A DNA stretch of 64,000 bases, taken from NCBI RefSeq assembly GCF_003173355.1, contig NZ_QGMY01000009.1, positions 105,678 through 169,677 on the forward strand, read 5' to 3'. Position numbers and translations under genes: made by a program. This document shows positions 53,336 to 63,330 of this stretch, piece by piece. Every line of letters starts with the position of its first letter. Position 1 is the stretch's first letter. Source of the stretch: Methanospirillum lacunae (GTDB taxonomy: Archaea; Halobacteriota; Methanomicrobia; Methanomicrobiales; Methanospirillaceae). The notes beneath the pieces were generated by a model. That model was given only the letters and a program-made list of their open reading frames with translations. It searched no databases and was not told where the DNA came from.

Positions 53336-53850
53336 TTTTCTATCAGTCCTTCTGTCTGTATCAGATCATTCAGGCACTATTCGTGACCAAATGATAGTCG
53401 ATGCAGGATCAGAGACACGAAGTATACCTACAGCAGAAGCTGCATAGAGCGAGCATCTGCTGAACGAACGTTCAAGACCAGCCTCTCCCCACAACGTCAA
53501 GGTACCAGAGGTCATATGCGCCCTCATTATAGAGAGTGCCAGAACAAACTCCTTGGCGTGTAGTCAGGCGGTCAGATGTAATGCGTTCAGATACCGGTCT
53601 CTCGTAAGATGCGTGAAATTCAGGCTTGACCTGTGAAAAATCACAGATAACGGGCCGCATCGTCCACCCTTGCCGAAATCACATCCCACTATATCAGCCC
53701 ATTGCGATGAACGCAATCCTGTCACTTCGCAGAAATATCATTTTTCTACGAAATAACTGTCAAATATACAGGTACCCAAAAATACCCATAGATTCAGGCT
53801 TCATACATATGAGAGAAAAAGAGTAATAAAGGTATTGCTAACAGGAAGCG
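53336..53850 (-). promoter_or_regulatory. Long leader and control region upstream of uL3
   Basis: About 515 bp without a firm gene. A hairpin (CAGCAGA 53431-53437 with TCTGCTG 53456-53462) lies about 100 nt before the uL3 start, and a smaller one (CTGTGA 53631-53636, TCACAG 53641-53646) further up. A 62-codon minus-strand frame (53472-53660) has a GGGTGG element before its ATG and a TATA-like tract (TGATATAG) beyond it. The protein matches nothing I know, so I treat it as unproven. The region could carry leader structures that regulate the ribosomal operon. Confidence 0.5.
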
Positions 53851-54255
53851 TCATTCAAAGTAGAGATCTCCATCATCTTTGATGTAGACCTCAATTGGAT
53901 TTCGCACATACCGTGAGCGGTTCTTTTCAGGGATCTCATCACGGATCCTGTTCATCAATTGAACAGTATCGTACTTTACTTTGATACCAATTTTTTCTGC
54001 TTCATCAAATACCTGTTGGACTGATTCAAGCAGATCCTGACCTTTACCAATTGTACAGAGATGACGTGAATCCAGACTGTGGAAGAATTCAATCGTCTCC
54101 CGTGCACGCTTGATGTTTTCCATCGCTGATTTCTCAATAGTGCAGACATTCGCCTTTGATGTATTGATAATATCGGCAATCTGTTGTTGAGTCAGGCCTG
54201 ACTTCCGGTATCTTAAGACCTCTTTCTGCCGGTCGGTGAGCAGACCATCTTTCAT
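53851..54255 (-). CDS. tfx: Tfx-family DNA-binding regulator
   Basis: ATG 54255 (134 aa) is used. The N-terminal helix-turn-helix reads LLTDRQKEVLRYRKSGLTQQQIADIINTSKANVCTIEKSA, the Tfx pattern, followed by the family's C-terminal domain (RNPIEVYIKDDGDLYFE). Tfx was first described as a binder of the promoter of a formylmethanofuran dehydrogenase operon. Here it is divergent from mtd, another gene of methanogenesis. A TATA-like tract about 25 bp before the ATG and no ribosome binding site suggest a leaderless mRNA. Confidence 0.88.
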   Translation of the reverse strand: MKDGLLTDRQKEVLRYRKSGLTQQQIADIINTSKANVCTIEKSAMENIKRARETIEFFHSLDSRHLCTIGKGQDLLESVQQVFDEAEKIGIKVKYDTVQLMNRIRDEIPEKNRSRYVRNPIEVYIKDDGDLYFE

Positions 54256-54460
54256 ACATATCAATAAGAAAGAGATAATTTAAACGTTTTTCGTTAACCA
54301 TTGCAAAAGTTATAAGTATACAGTAATTTTGGGCCCGAATACTACCAAGCTGGCGGCATTATCCCGGCCTTATTTGTTACAATGTAGACTCCCAAAAATC
54401 GATTTCACAATCTTTATTATGATATTTATCATAGTATCGTTGAACACACAGAGGTGTGCA

Positions 54461-55303
54461 ATGGTAGTAAAAGTAGGAATAGCAAAACTTGGAAATATCG
54501 CAAGCGGTGTCATGGCAGAACTTCTCCTTGATGAGAGGGCAGACCGTGAAGATATGCAGACCTTTATGGCCACCTCGGGGACCAAACTCCAGCCAGAAGA
54601 TATCGACCGTGTCGTCTCAAATATGAAGGCATGGGGTCCTGACTTCTGTGTCGTTGTTTCTCCAAATGGAGTTCTTCCAGGGCCAAAAGGAGCACGCGAG
54701 GCACTCGCTGCAGCAGGCATTCCCTGTGTTGTCATCACCGACGACATCACCTCCAAGAAAGAAGAGTGGGAAGCACTCAAGGCAAGCGAATTCGGATACA
54801 TCATCATGAAGGGAGACTCCATGATCGGTGCACGCCGCGAATTCCTTGACCCCATTGAGATGGCTGACTTCAACGGAAACCTTGTCAAGGTTCTCGCACT
54901 TACTGGTGCATTCCGCAAACTTCAGGTTGCACTTGACGAGGTTATCGACCAGGTAAAGGCAGGAAAGAAGGGCAAGGACCTTGCACTGCCAAAGATCGTC
55001 ATGACTTCAGACAAGGCTGTTGAAGGCGAGTTCAGCAACCCATACGCCTATGCAAAAGCACGGGCAGCATACGAAATCTCTAGCGCTGTTGCAGGAGTCA
55101 ATGTTAAGGGCTGCTTTATGACCAAGGGCTTTGAAAACTACACTCCAATCGTTGCATCAGCACACGAAATGATGCGCCAGGCTGCATTCCTCTGTGATGA
55201 AGCACGTGAGATGGAGAAGGCAACCGACGCTGTCATCCGCAAGCCACACAAGAACGATGGAACACGCGTTGCAAAGAAGACCCTTATCAGCAAACCTGAA
55301 TAA
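54461..55303 (+). CDS. mtd: F420-dependent methylene-H4MPT dehydrogenase
   Basis: ATG 54461 (280 aa) is chosen: GAGGTG lies 4 bases before it and the protein then begins [21 protein letters not shown], the normal Mtd start; the open frame upstream is not family-like. Conserved segments include [21 protein letters not shown] and [18 protein letters not shown]. The enzyme oxidises or reduces the methylene/methenyl carrier with F420, a step of CO2 reduction to methane. Codon use is rich in the preferred codons of a highly expressed gene. A T-rich terminator follows. Confidence 0.97.
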   Translation: MVVKVGIAKLGNIASGVMAELLLDERADREDMQTFMATSGTKLQPEDIDRVVSNMKAWGPDFCVVVSPNGVLPGPKGAREALAAAGIPCVVITDDITSKKEEWEALKASEFGYIIMKGDSMIGARREFLDPIEMADFNGNLVKVLALTGAFRKLQVALDEVIDQVKAGKKGKDLALPKIVMTSDKAVEGEFSNPYAYAKARAAYEISSAVAGVNVKGCFMTKGFENYTPIVASAHEMMRQAAFLCDEAREMEKATDAVIRKPHKNDGTRVAKKTLISKPE

Positions 55304-55314
55304 TCGGATCTCAC

Positions 55315-55329
55315 TTTTTTCCTTTTTTT
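55315..55329 (+). terminator. T-tracts after mtd
   Basis: Runs of six (55315-55320) and seven T (55323-55329) follow the mtd stop by 11 bp, before the convergent GalT-like gene. This is a typical archaeal terminator of a strongly expressed gene. Confidence 0.65.
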
Positions 55330-55334
55330 GAGTC

Positions 55335-56297
55335 TCAATTTATTATAGTTGGAACATTGGGCATATTCTGGGCATATTCTCTCCAGGTTGATGCAAGTTC
55401 TTCAGGCAGGGTGAGGATGACAGGCTCAAGGTGTAACCTCTCCATAAATGCAGTATCTGAAGTTGAAAGAGGATTTGGATTGATGCGCGATATAAGGGAA
55501 CAAAATGCAGAAAAGGTATTACGATCTTTGTTCTGCCCAAAAAAAATAGCCATATTGAATGCACTCGTCCCAAGATCACGATAAAACCCGAGTAAGGAGA
55601 TCAGGTCTGCAGCAAAATCTTCTAGAACATCGCTGAACTCCGCAACCGTGGTTAGAGGCAGAAGACATCGGATCTCTCTTTCACCGATCGGAACCGGATG
55701 AGCATACCAGAAAAGAATAGTTCCAGGTAGATCTCTTCCACTACGTTCTGCATCCTTTCTGACATCCTCAAAATATCCTCTACCATGGGTCTTATGATAC
55801 TGCTCTCCTGCCAGAAGATATCGGGAAGGTAAAGTGTCAGGCTGATGATCACATAGTCCTTGGAGATGAGGATGTGGAAGAGATGCACCAGCAGACGGGA
55901 GGTAATTCCAGTTGATGGATACATACTCTGATTGTTTTTTAAGAGCAGTCACCTGGCCGGAAAGGGCATCTGCAATCTGTTTATGAGTAAATGTGGGGAC
56001 TGAGTGCTCATGTGTTATTGAGGTCACTACATGATAGGCAGCAAACGGGTAAAGATTCGGAAAGGTGATACTCTCACCGATATGGATCCGTTTTCCATCA
56101 GGAAATACGGGTGTTACTTCTTCAATGAGGCCAGGGCAGAAGGGACAATCTTCATCTTTGTATGTAGGAATATAAACACCGCCAATACCCCGTTTTAACC
56201 GTTCCGGACAGATTCTGGTTCGTAGACCCGTCAGGTCCTCTACACGATATTCGATAAATCCTTCAGTATGTTCAGTTCTAAAAGAGGTAAACATCAC
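55335..56297 (-). CDS. GalT-like (galactose-1-phosphate uridylyltransferase family)
   Basis: The 320-residue HIT-superfamily protein has a zinc pair CPFC near residue 51, NLYPFAAYHVV (the GalT hallmark NPFPA variant), the active-site motif LPHPHLQG (His-x-His-x-Gln) and a C-terminal half of the same fold. It transfers a nucleotidyl group between sugar phosphates; UDP-hexose exchange is the known reaction. The true substrate may differ in archaea. It is convergent with mtd and 70 bp from the end of mer on the same strand. Confidence 0.82.
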   Translation of the reverse strand: MMFTSFRTEHTEGFIEYRVEDLTGLRTRICPERLKRGIGGVYIPTYKDEDCPFCPGLIEEVTPVFPDGKRIHIGESITFPNLYPFAAYHVVTSITHEHSVPTFTHKQIADALSGQVTALKKQSEYVSINWNYLPSAGASLPHPHLQGLCDHQPDTLPSRYLLAGEQYHKTHGRGYFEDVRKDAERSGRDLPGTILFWYAHPVPIGEREIRCLLPLTTVAEFSDVLEDFAADLISLLGFYRDLGTSAFNMAIFFGQNKDRNTFSAFCSLISRINPNPLSTSDTAFMERLHLEPVILTLPEELASTWREYAQNMPNVPTIIN

Positions 56298-56367
56298 TCT
56301 GCCCCATTTCTCGTATGGAGCATTTTACTATAAATATAAACCGAAAAAAGGGATGTAGCCTTAATAT

Positions 56368-57354
56368 TTAGACTACGTACTTACCGAGCAGGCGGATGGA
56401 GTTGACAACGTCCGGGCCGAGTGGTGATCCAAAGATAACCTGAGTAACACCGGATTTCATCAGGTCCTCACACTTCTGCTTGACAGTGTCCGGGGTTCCT
56501 GCAATGGTGAATGCATCGATGGTTGCATCGTCGACATTTTCTCCAGCAGTCTTGAAGTCAAACTTGCCGAGTGCTGCCTTGATATTTGCAACCTTAGCGA
56601 GGTCGAGACCATGGCGCTGGAGCAGTGGCTCTGGAGATCCAGCTGCAATGAATGCGGCTACAATCTTTGCTGCATTGCGTGCCTTCTTCTCATTCTTGTC
56701 GATGGACATTGCAGTGTATGCACCAATGTCAAAGTTCTTCTTACCTACCTTCTCACAAGCTGCCTTGATGATTGGGATAGCTACTTCGAAGTCTTTGGGG
56801 TTGGATGCGTTGATCAGGGCACCGTCTCCGATGGTTCCTGCAAGTTCCAGAACTTTTGGTCCCTGGGCACCGATATACATCGGAATGCCCTTCTTTCCTG
56901 GGAGGCTGACACCGGTGAGCTTGGCACCATCGTAGTCAAAGAATTTCATGCCGCTCTTTGAAACCTGTTCACCAGCGATGAGCTTGCGCATCTGCACAAC
57001 TGCTTCCTCAAGGCGTCCGACCGGCTTTTCCGGGTTGATTGCGAGCTTTGGAAGGGTTGAGAGGTCGCCAGGTCCGATACCCATTACTGCACGGCCCTCA
57101 GATATCTCATCAAGGGTACATGCAAAGGATGCCATTGCAGCAGGTGTATCGGTGAAGGCGTTCATAATACCCGGACCCATCTTCAGGGTTGTTGTTGCCT
57201 GAGCAATTGCTGCAAGGGTTGGGTAGCAGTGGCGGTTGTTGTAGTGGTTTGTAATCCAGGCAAAGTCAATATCCTTTGACTCTGCAAGTTTACAGTAATT
57301 AACCACCTGTTTGACGTTAATGTTTCCTGGAACGAATTCTATACCATAACTCAA
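56368..57354 (-). CDS. mer: F420-dependent methylene-H4MPT reductase
   Basis: The 328-residue protein of the bacterial-luciferase-like family starts YGIEFVPGNINVKQVVNYCKLAE and contains WITNHYNNRHCYPTLAAIAQ, MGIGPGDLSTLPKLAI and GAQGPKVLELAG. It reduces methylene- to methyl-H4MPT with F420H2, the step after Mtd. Its presence near mtd supports a CO2-reducing methanogen. It has its own promoter zone upstream (57355 onwards), rich in A and T. Confidence 0.97.
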   Translation of the reverse strand: MSYGIEFVPGNINVKQVVNYCKLAESKDIDFAWITNHYNNRHCYPTLAAIAQATTTLKMGPGIMNAFTDTPAAMASFACTLDEISEGRAVMGIGPGDLSTLPKLAINPEKPVGRLEEAVVQMRKLIAGEQVSKSGMKFFDYDGAKLTGVSLPGKKGIPMYIGAQGPKVLELAGTIGDGALINASNPKDFEVAIPIIKAACEKVGKKNFDIGAYTAMSIDKNEKKARNAAKIVAAFIAAGSPEPLLQRHGLDLAKVANIKAALGKFDFKTAGENVDDATIDAFTIAGTPDTVKQKCEDLMKSGVTQVIFGSPLGPDVVNSIRLLGKYVV

Positions 57355-57640
57355 GGTCTGTCACCTCAAAAAATTAATAAAACCCGAACCGGTAAAAACA
57401 TTATTATTTGAATCTCGAATAATCAGACAATATTGGAATAATAAAGCAAAATCAACCAGGTTTTCATGTAAAGATCTCTATTTTGAGAGAAAAATAATTG
57501 CAGACGCATGGAGTTATGAGGCATATCGGCAGTTATGAACAGATTTTCATCATGCCCCCAGATACTCTTTATGAGATCAGGGGAGTACATATATACACTT
57601 CAACGACTGGCTTGAGGAGTATCGTGCAACGGGTGATGAA

Positions 57641-58765
57641 ATGAGACTCTTGATATTAGGACTTGGCACGGCTGGGAGTAGAATTGCTGATGCTATAGCA
57701 GAACCAGCCGCTGGATCAACCCGTAACACTCTTCATGTGATAGCTGTAGATAATGATCCAACTATCCTTGAAAATCTAAAATACATCAGAAGAGACAGAA
57801 AGGTCTACTTTCCAAAAGACTCCATCTCAACACCAGAACTCCTGACAACCACCTTTACCATTGATGAGGTGAAAGCCCAGCTCAAGTCAAATGATGCTGG
57901 AGGACATGATGCAGTACTCCTCTGTGCAGGACTCGGAGGTGGCCTTATAGATCTGGTTCCTCATCTGGTTGGCATTATCAGAGAGACGATGTTTGAGCCG
58001 GTCTTTGCCCTGGTAACTCTTCCTTCTGATGATGAAGGTCAGGAACGACTCAAACGGGCCGCAACAAATATGCGTCAAATCCGTTCAATCCTTGACGGAG
58101 TCATTGTCTTTGATAACCAGCTCTGGCTCGATAAAGTTCGTGAACAGATTGAAACAGCTGTTCAACAACCCGGGCCGGGAGTCACAGAACGGTTTTGGAT
58201 TCCCGGCACCCCCGAGAAGACTTCTGTTGATCCCTACGACCTGATCAACCACCAGATCTCAAAACGGATTCAGTTGCTGATCCAGGCAGGAGAAGTTCAG
58301 GATACACCACCACAGATGGTGCTTGATACTAGAGAAATTCTAAATACCATTACAGGAATGGGACTGATTACAATAGGTCTTGCAGACGAGTTTCTTGAAG
58401 AACATTCAAAGATAGGATTTTTCCGCCAGAAACAGGAGTCCCTTGTCCATAGGCAGGAAAAGGCTGGGAGAATAGTGAAACTTGCTGAAAAAGCTGTATT
58501 CAGAGATATATCAGCATACAGCGAACTCTCATCAGCCAAAAAGGCCCTTATATTGTTGATCGGACCTGAAGATGAACTTTCCATGAAAGGGTTTATGGCT
58601 GTCAGAAAATGGATCGATGATAGTATCAATGGTTATGAACTCAGATCTGGAGATAGTCCTGTATCATCACGACACGGCTCACATGTAGCAGTCCTCATTG
58701 TTTTGTCTGGCTTAAGTGAGATACCCAGAGTCAGCGAACTTGATAGATTAATTCAGAAAAATTAA
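57641..58765 (+). CDS. Divergent tubulin/FtsZ-superfamily protein
   Basis: The 374-residue protein opens with a nucleotide-binding loop MRLLILGLGTAGSRIADAI, as in FtsZ. The G-box that is GGGTGTG in FtsZ reads CAGLGGGLIDLVP here. A later segment, VLDTREILNTITGMGLITIGLADE, matches the FtsZ T7 region (NVDFADVKTIM...MG..G). If aligned so, the two T7 acidic residues are kept as Asp and Glu. It is not FtsZ1/2 nor clearly CetZ. It may polymerise with GTP and act in cell shape, or be a regulator of it. It stands alone. Confidence 0.72.
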   Translation: MRLLILGLGTAGSRIADAIAEPAAGSTRNTLHVIAVDNDPTILENLKYIRRDRKVYFPKDSISTPELLTTTFTIDEVKAQLKSNDAGGHDAVLLCAGLGGGLIDLVPHLVGIIRETMFEPVFALVTLPSDDEGQERLKRAATNMRQIRSILDGVIVFDNQLWLDKVREQIETAVQQPGPGVTERFWIPGTPEKTSVDPYDLINHQISKRIQLLIQAGEVQDTPPQMVLDTREILNTITGMGLITIGLADEFLEEHSKIGFFRQKQESLVHRQEKAGRIVKLAEKAVFRDISAYSELSSAKKALILLIGPEDELSMKGFMAVRKWIDDSINGYELRSGDSPVSSRHGSHVAVLIVLSGLSEIPRVSELDRLIQKN

Positions 58766-58779
58766 CCCCAATAAAAAAG

Positions 58780-59733
58780 TTAGTTTGAATTTACTATTCG
58801 GGAGAATGGAATTGTTCCTGCTCCTATTTCAGTTGTGAGTTTAAGACCCTCTTCTGCCGCATATCCAATTGAATTCATCCCTGAATAAGAAACCAGGGAA
58901 ATTCGTCCGGGATCAGTAACAAGATTAAAGATCTGACCCCTTCCCATCATAAGAGGAAACCTGAAACCACATCCCTGCATCCTTGTGATCAGATCAGATG
59001 CTCTATCCCATGACAAACCTGGAATTTGCCTGATATTTGCGAGAAGAACTCCGGACCCATCTGAAATAAACGGGCCAATTGACGTGAGACCTGAGTTTAT
59101 GAAGAGTTGTAAGGGATCAACTGTGGAACCCTGATAGCCAATCAGATCAACAAATTCAATCGGTTTTTTATCCACAATCCGTATTGTCCCTCCATATGCC
59201 ATCTTTACGGGAATGCCATTGTGCTGGAAGACACCATCCATAGTAATACTACAGACGGTCAGAATCCCGGTATGATCTGCAGGAACACGTGAGTCGCGAT
59301 CCAAAAAGGCAAAGGACTTGAAAAAACTACATCCCGCATCCCGTACCCTATCAAAAACTTTGGTTACTGCGTCTAGTTTTTCATTTGGCACAATGGTAAG
59401 GTTATACGCCACATCACCGGTCGAAGTATCAGGGTTGAATGTGCTCTTAAATGCCAGCCGCTCAAGTTTAGAAATAACAAAACCAATACGGTCTTCTACC
59501 AGGGCGCGATCTGTCTCTGCTATACCGGTGGAGGTTAGAATTCTCCCCTGATTACCAACCTTTTCAGTGAATCCACGTGTATCCAGATATCGGAGATAGT
59601 ACTGAACGGCCCGATCAGTCATCACATATCCGCGTTCTGCCAGAAGTTCTGAAAGGCGTTTTGCTCCCATAGGCTCCTGGTGATCCTTGAGAATTCGCAA
59701 AATTTCGATATACTTATGTTCAGTCTTGATCAT
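58780..59733 (-). CDS. NrpR-family transcriptional regulator
   Basis: The 317-residue protein has an N-terminal winged helix (EILRILKDHQEPMGAKRLSELL, RAVQYYLRYLDTRGF) and one NrpR regulatory domain, DUF128 (about 75-310). NrpR represses nitrogen genes and is released by 2-oxoglutarate in Methanococcus and Methanosarcina. Single-domain forms work alone or as pairs. No nitrogen gene is near, so the targets are elsewhere. It overlaps the dUTPase gene by 4 bp. Confidence 0.85.
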   Translation of the reverse strand: MIKTEHKYIEILRILKDHQEPMGAKRLSELLAERGYVMTDRAVQYYLRYLDTRGFTEKVGNQGRILTSTGIAETDRALVEDRIGFVISKLERLAFKSTFNPDTSTGDVAYNLTIVPNEKLDAVTKVFDRVRDAGCSFFKSFAFLDRDSRVPADHTGILTVCSITMDGVFQHNGIPVKMAYGGTIRIVDKKPIEFVDLIGYQGSTVDPLQLFINSGLTSIGPFISDGSGVLLANIRQIPGLSWDRASDLITRMQGCGFRFPLMMGRGQIFNLVTDPGRISLVSYSGMNSIGYAAEEGLKLTTEIGAGTIPFSRIVNSN

Positions 59734-60167
59734 CGTGCTGGAACCACTCCGTTGCTATCCTGATACCGACCATTATAGATCTCGTCACCAGCGCTGACTT
59801 CCGAAAAGATCATCTGCACAATCCGGTCACCAGCTTTTATAGAAACTGGTTCTGGACCCATGTTTACGAGACATAGAGTGAGATGACCTCTGAATCCGGG
59901 ATCAACAAACCCCCCACTGATAAGGAGCCCACGCCGTGCATACGAAGATCGACAACGAAGCGTGGCAGCGAGGTCACCTGGGAGTTCCACCCATTCCATT
60001 GTAGCGACCAGCGTCATCATCCCGCGTTCAAGTGAGTACTCTTCAGAAGCCCGAAGATCATATGAAGCAGGCTGTTGGCACTCAGAGCCATATGGCTCGA
60101 GAACAACACCTCCATTACCGGCAGGAACCCCAAGCCTCTGCCGGAGCGAGCGTGATGACAGAATCAT
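59730..60167 (-). CDS. dut: Probable archaeal dUTPase (dCTP deaminase family)
   Basis: The 145-residue protein has the family motifs LRCRSSYARRGLLISGGFVDPGFRGHLTL and AGDRIVQMIF. In dCTP deaminases the Glu after ...TLE is catalytic; here that position reads TLCL, so the deaminase Glu is missing, while the Asp of FVDPGFRG (shared with dUTPases) remains. Together with the short length this favours the archaeal dUTPase subfamily. It removes dUTP to give dUMP for dTMP synthesis. It is the first gene of a pair with the NrpR-like regulator. Confidence 0.82.
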   Translation of the reverse strand: MILSSRSLRQRLGVPAGNGGVVLEPYGSECQQPASYDLRASEEYSLERGMMTLVATMEWVELPGDLAATLRCRSSYARRGLLISGGFVDPGFRGHLTLCLVNMGPEPVSIKAGDRIVQMIFSEVSAGDEIYNGRYQDSNGVVPAR

Positions 60168-60220
60168 ACCATACAGGTAGGATAAAAATCATTAATATCT
60201 TACGGATGGAATTGTCTAGA

Positions 60221-60292
60221 GGATCCATGGGGTAGCGGATATCCTACCGGGCTTCGGACCCGGGGACGTGGGTTCGATTCCCACTGGATCCG
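60221..60292 (+). tRNA. tRNA-Arg (TCG)
   Basis: The cloverleaf has acceptor arms GGATCCA (60221-60227) and TGGATCC (60285-60291), discriminator G at 60292, anticodon stem CCGGG/CCCGG around loop CTTCGGA with anticodon TCG at 60254-60256, and T arm GTGGG-TTCGATT-CCCAC. No encoded CCA or intron. Confidence 0.95.
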
Positions 60293-60298
60293 TAAAAA

Positions 60299-61732
60299 TT
60301 AGAGTGATCTCTTTCTGAGATCAACACGTCTTTTCTTTGCCCGCGATGATGGTCTCTTTCCACCGCCCCGGAAATAAAGAATTCCAAGTAAAATTAGTAC
60401 CACAAGAATGATGATCCCGACATCCATCCATGGGAATGGAGTTGTTGTCTTGTCTTTCTCTTTTGGACTCAAGACAAGAATTACCGGGGATGAGACAGGA
60501 GGAATAATAGTTGTATTATTTTGTAGATACCCTGACAGGTTTGCCCCAATATGATAAGTCTGGTTTTCTATAAGGCTAAGGGTCGCTGTTCCATTGTTGT
60601 TGCTTGCAGCAACCTGTGAACCGTTTACCATAACTGAAGCATTGGGAAGAATTTTCCCCTGATTATCCCGGATCAGAACAGGTACTGAAATGAGGTCAGG
60701 AGAGAGATCAAAGATAATGTCAGAGTTATTTGATGTGAGATCAAGGCTCCTGCTTTCAGGTTTGTAGCCTTTTTTACTCACACTGAAAAGATAAGACCGT
60801 ATCTCTAGATCAGGGATAGAGATTCTTCCATATTGGGTGGTAAGTCCAACTGAATTGCCATCTATCCGTACATCCGCTCCTTCAATAGGTTGTTTTGCAG
60901 GATCATATACCGAGACAAACACAGTAGATTTAAGTGGCACGATAACTACATCAAGAATTAAATCCTCTTCCCCAGGATTTTTCTGCAGGATTGTTTTCTC
61001 ATATCCAGGTGATCTTGCCTCGATCATATGATCCACACCCCTGCTCATATTTGTGATCAGAATTCCTTTCGCATTTGTCTTCCCTGAATCTTTTCCGTCA
61101 GTCAGAATTTGAACATCAGGAACCGGATGCTTTGTATCTGCATCCAGAACATGGAGAGAGATCCGATCACTTCTGATCATGGAGTACTGAGCCGCTGTAT
61201 CCTCAAACCTGGTAACTAGTTTGTCCCTGATGGTTTGGTATATACCACCAGCGATTGTGAGATCATAAACCTGTTCAGTTCTGAGAGAAAGAAGAGCAGT
61301 TCCATTTGAATTAGTACGATTCTGTCCGATAGTCCCATCCGGCAAACTCGCTTTCACTTGAATGTCAGGTAGGGGAAGAAGCGTATCAGCATCAAAAACC
61401 TGGATGGTATATGTGCAGTTGCGTATTTGAAGGGGGACAAGGAGCAGGGTATCGTTTACAAGGGGCTTTCCCGTCCAGTCACGATATCCGGCCTTTGCAA
61501 TCCTGAGAGTAGGAGGATACCCTTCATACGAGAGATTGTATGTCCCATTCTCATTAGTTGTTGCAGCATACTCACCATTGGTGTAAATGAGTGCCTGAGG
61601 GATCGGTGCTGTTCGATCTGTCTGCTCAAATACCATAATATTGAGACCACAAACTGGAAAGATAGCCAGAAGGCAGATCAGGAGGACAATCACTCCACCA
61701 GACACCAGTTTGTGTATCGTATGTTCCATCAA
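60299..61732 (-). CDS. Membrane-anchored surface protein with carboxypeptidase-regulatory-like repeats
   Basis: The 477-residue protein has an N-terminal signal (about 8-30), four or five repeated beta-sandwich domains of the carboxypeptidase-regulatory/PEGA kind (for example ALIYTNGEYAATTNENGTYNLS, VQILTDGKDSGKTNAKGIL, VRIDGNSVGLTTQYGRI, VMVNGSQVAASNNNGTATL), and a C-terminal membrane segment (about 430-450) followed by a basic tail. Many N-x-S/T sites suggest glycosylation. It should lie outside with the basic tail inside. It is likely a structural or adhesive surface protein. The tRNA ends 6 bp from its stop codon. Confidence 0.75.
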   Translation of the reverse strand: MMEHTIHKLVSGGVIVLLICLLAIFPVCGLNIMVFEQTDRTAPIPQALIYTNGEYAATTNENGTYNLSYEGYPPTLRIAKAGYRDWTGKPLVNDTLLLVPLQIRNCTYTIQVFDADTLLPLPDIQVKASLPDGTIGQNRTNSNGTALLSLRTEQVYDLTIAGGIYQTIRDKLVTRFEDTAAQYSMIRSDRISLHVLDADTKHPVPDVQILTDGKDSGKTNAKGILITNMSRGVDHMIEARSPGYEKTILQKNPGEEDLILDVVIVPLKSTVFVSVYDPAKQPIEGADVRIDGNSVGLTTQYGRISIPDLEIRSYLFSVSKKGYKPESRSLDLTSNNSDIIFDLSPDLISVPVLIRDNQGKILPNASVMVNGSQVAASNNNGTATLSLIENQTYHIGANLSGYLQNNTTIIPPVSSPVILVLSPKEKDKTTTPFPWMDVGIIILVVLILLGILYFRGGGKRPSSRAKKRRVDLRKRSL

Positions 61733-61773
61733 TCCCTCCCTATCTTAATGTGTAGTCATTTTCATACTGAAGA

Positions 61774-63330
61774 TCATTCAACACCGTTGTTACGCTGTTT
61801 TGAGGGAAGCCATTCCCGCTGGTTTGGAACACGGTCCATAAGCATACCTTCCACAATAACAGGACGTAGTGTTCTTGCAGTCTCAAGGGCTTTCTCAAGT
61901 CTCCATTTTCGCTCTGCGTATAAAGTAAATATTGGATCTCCACGTTTGAGACGTGTTCCTGGTTTCGCATGGATGTAGAGACCTGCACCATGATCATTTG
62001 GAGCTCCTGCCACACGTGCAATTGTAATCAGAGACTTATTATTGAGATCCACGACATATCCGTCACGCTCGGCTTTAACAATATGGAAGAACTCACCAAG
62101 TTTAACCAGATCTGAAGTTATTTCTGGATTGCCACCCTGAATAGCAATGATATCCTTCATCTTCTTCAGGGCTTTCCCTGACTTGAGAAGATCAAGAGCA
62201 AGGGCAGATCCCTCACCCCGGTTTGCTTTCCCTGCCAGTTCAAGTGCTATCCCCGCAATCTCAGTGCTCTTCTCAATCAGGGAGTTAGGTGACTCAGATC
62301 CTTCCAGAATGGCAAGAGCCTCTTTCACCTCTAATGCCGGACCGATTGCCCGTCCAACCGGAGCGTCACCATAAGTCAGGGCACATTCAACACGCATTCC
62401 AAGCCTATCACCGATCTCGATGAACGATTGAGCCAGTTTACGGCCTTCAGGTATAGAATGAACCTTACAATTTTTACCAACTGGAATGTCAATGGCAACA
62501 ACATCAGCTCCAACAGCAAATTTCTTCGCCATGACACTTGCAATCATCTGCCCAATCTGATCAATTTTGAATGGATACTCCTGAATGATAATCTTGTCAT
62601 CTGCCGGAGCAATGTTGGTTGCACCACCCCAGACAATCACTCCACCAGCCTTCTGTGTCATCTGCTGAACTTCAGCGGCCGAAAATTCAACAGGTGCCAA
62701 AACTTCCATCAAATCTGCAGATCCTCCAGCCCCTGTAATTGCACGGGAACTGGTCTTTGGGATAAGTAAGCCTGCAGCTGCTATGATGGGCACCACAAGA
62801 AATGTTATTTTGTTTCCTGGAACTCCACCTATTGAATGTTTATCAACAATAGGTCCTGTGTGAAACTCAAGTCGATCACCAGTCTCTACCATCGAACGGG
62901 TAAGTGATTCTATCTCATCAATATCCAGGTTGTTGATATAGGAACAAATAACAAAGGCGGTAATCTCACTTGGTGAAAGATTGTCATGAACAATATCCGT
63001 TACAATCATTTTGATCTCTTCACGTGAGAGACGCTCACCCTCCATCTTTTTTCTGATGTAATCCAGAGATACTGGACGGTCAGATACTCTGACTTCTACA
63101 GATTCGCCATCTTTTACCTGTAACTGCTCGTTACTCTGATGATATATACCAAGTTTTCCTTGTTTAATAAGAGTGGAAGTAGTTTCTACATAATCTGCGA
63201 TAGAGAATCCTGTTGAAAGATTTGTTATTACAACCCGGTCTCCAGGAAAAACACCCAGGGTTTTTGCATCCTGCTGATGCAGGAGCACACCCCGTGCAGC
63301 AATATCAACGAGGCGTACGGCTAGTTTCAT
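61774..63330 (-). CDS. deoA: AMP phosphorylase
   Basis: The 518-residue protein is of the archaeal thymidine-phosphorylase-like AMP phosphorylase type. It has an extra N-terminal domain of about 85 residues ([19 protein letters not shown]), then [21 protein letters not shown] and [20 protein letters not shown], which bind phosphate and the nucleotide. It cleaves AMP with phosphate to adenine and ribose 1,5-bisphosphate, the first step of the AMP pathway with R15P isomerase and form III RubisCO. It follows the S-layer-type gene with a 120-bp gap. Confidence 0.92.
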   Translation of the reverse strand: MKLAVRLVDIAARGVLLHQQDAKTLGVFPGDRVVITNLSTGFSIADYVETTSTLIKQGKLGIYHQSNEQLQVKDGESVEVRVSDRPVSLDYIRKKMEGERLSREEIKMIVTDIVHDNLSPSEITAFVICSYINNLDIDEIESLTRSMVETGDRLEFHTGPIVDKHSIGGVPGNKITFLVVPIIAAAGLLIPKTSSRAITGAGGSADLMEVLAPVEFSAAEVQQMTQKAGGVIVWGGATNIAPADDKIIIQEYPFKIDQIGQMIASVMAKKFAVGADVVAIDIPVGKNCKVHSIPEGRKLAQSFIEIGDRLGMRVECALTYGDAPVGRAIGPALEVKEALAILEGSESPNSLIEKSTEIAGIALELAGKANRGEGSALALDLLKSGKALKKMKDIIAIQGGNPEITSDLVKLGEFFHIVKAERDGYVVDLNNKSLITIARVAGAPNDHGAGLYIHAKPGTRLKRGDPIFTLYAERKWRLEKALETARTLRPVIVEGMLMDRVPNQREWLPSKQRNNGVE

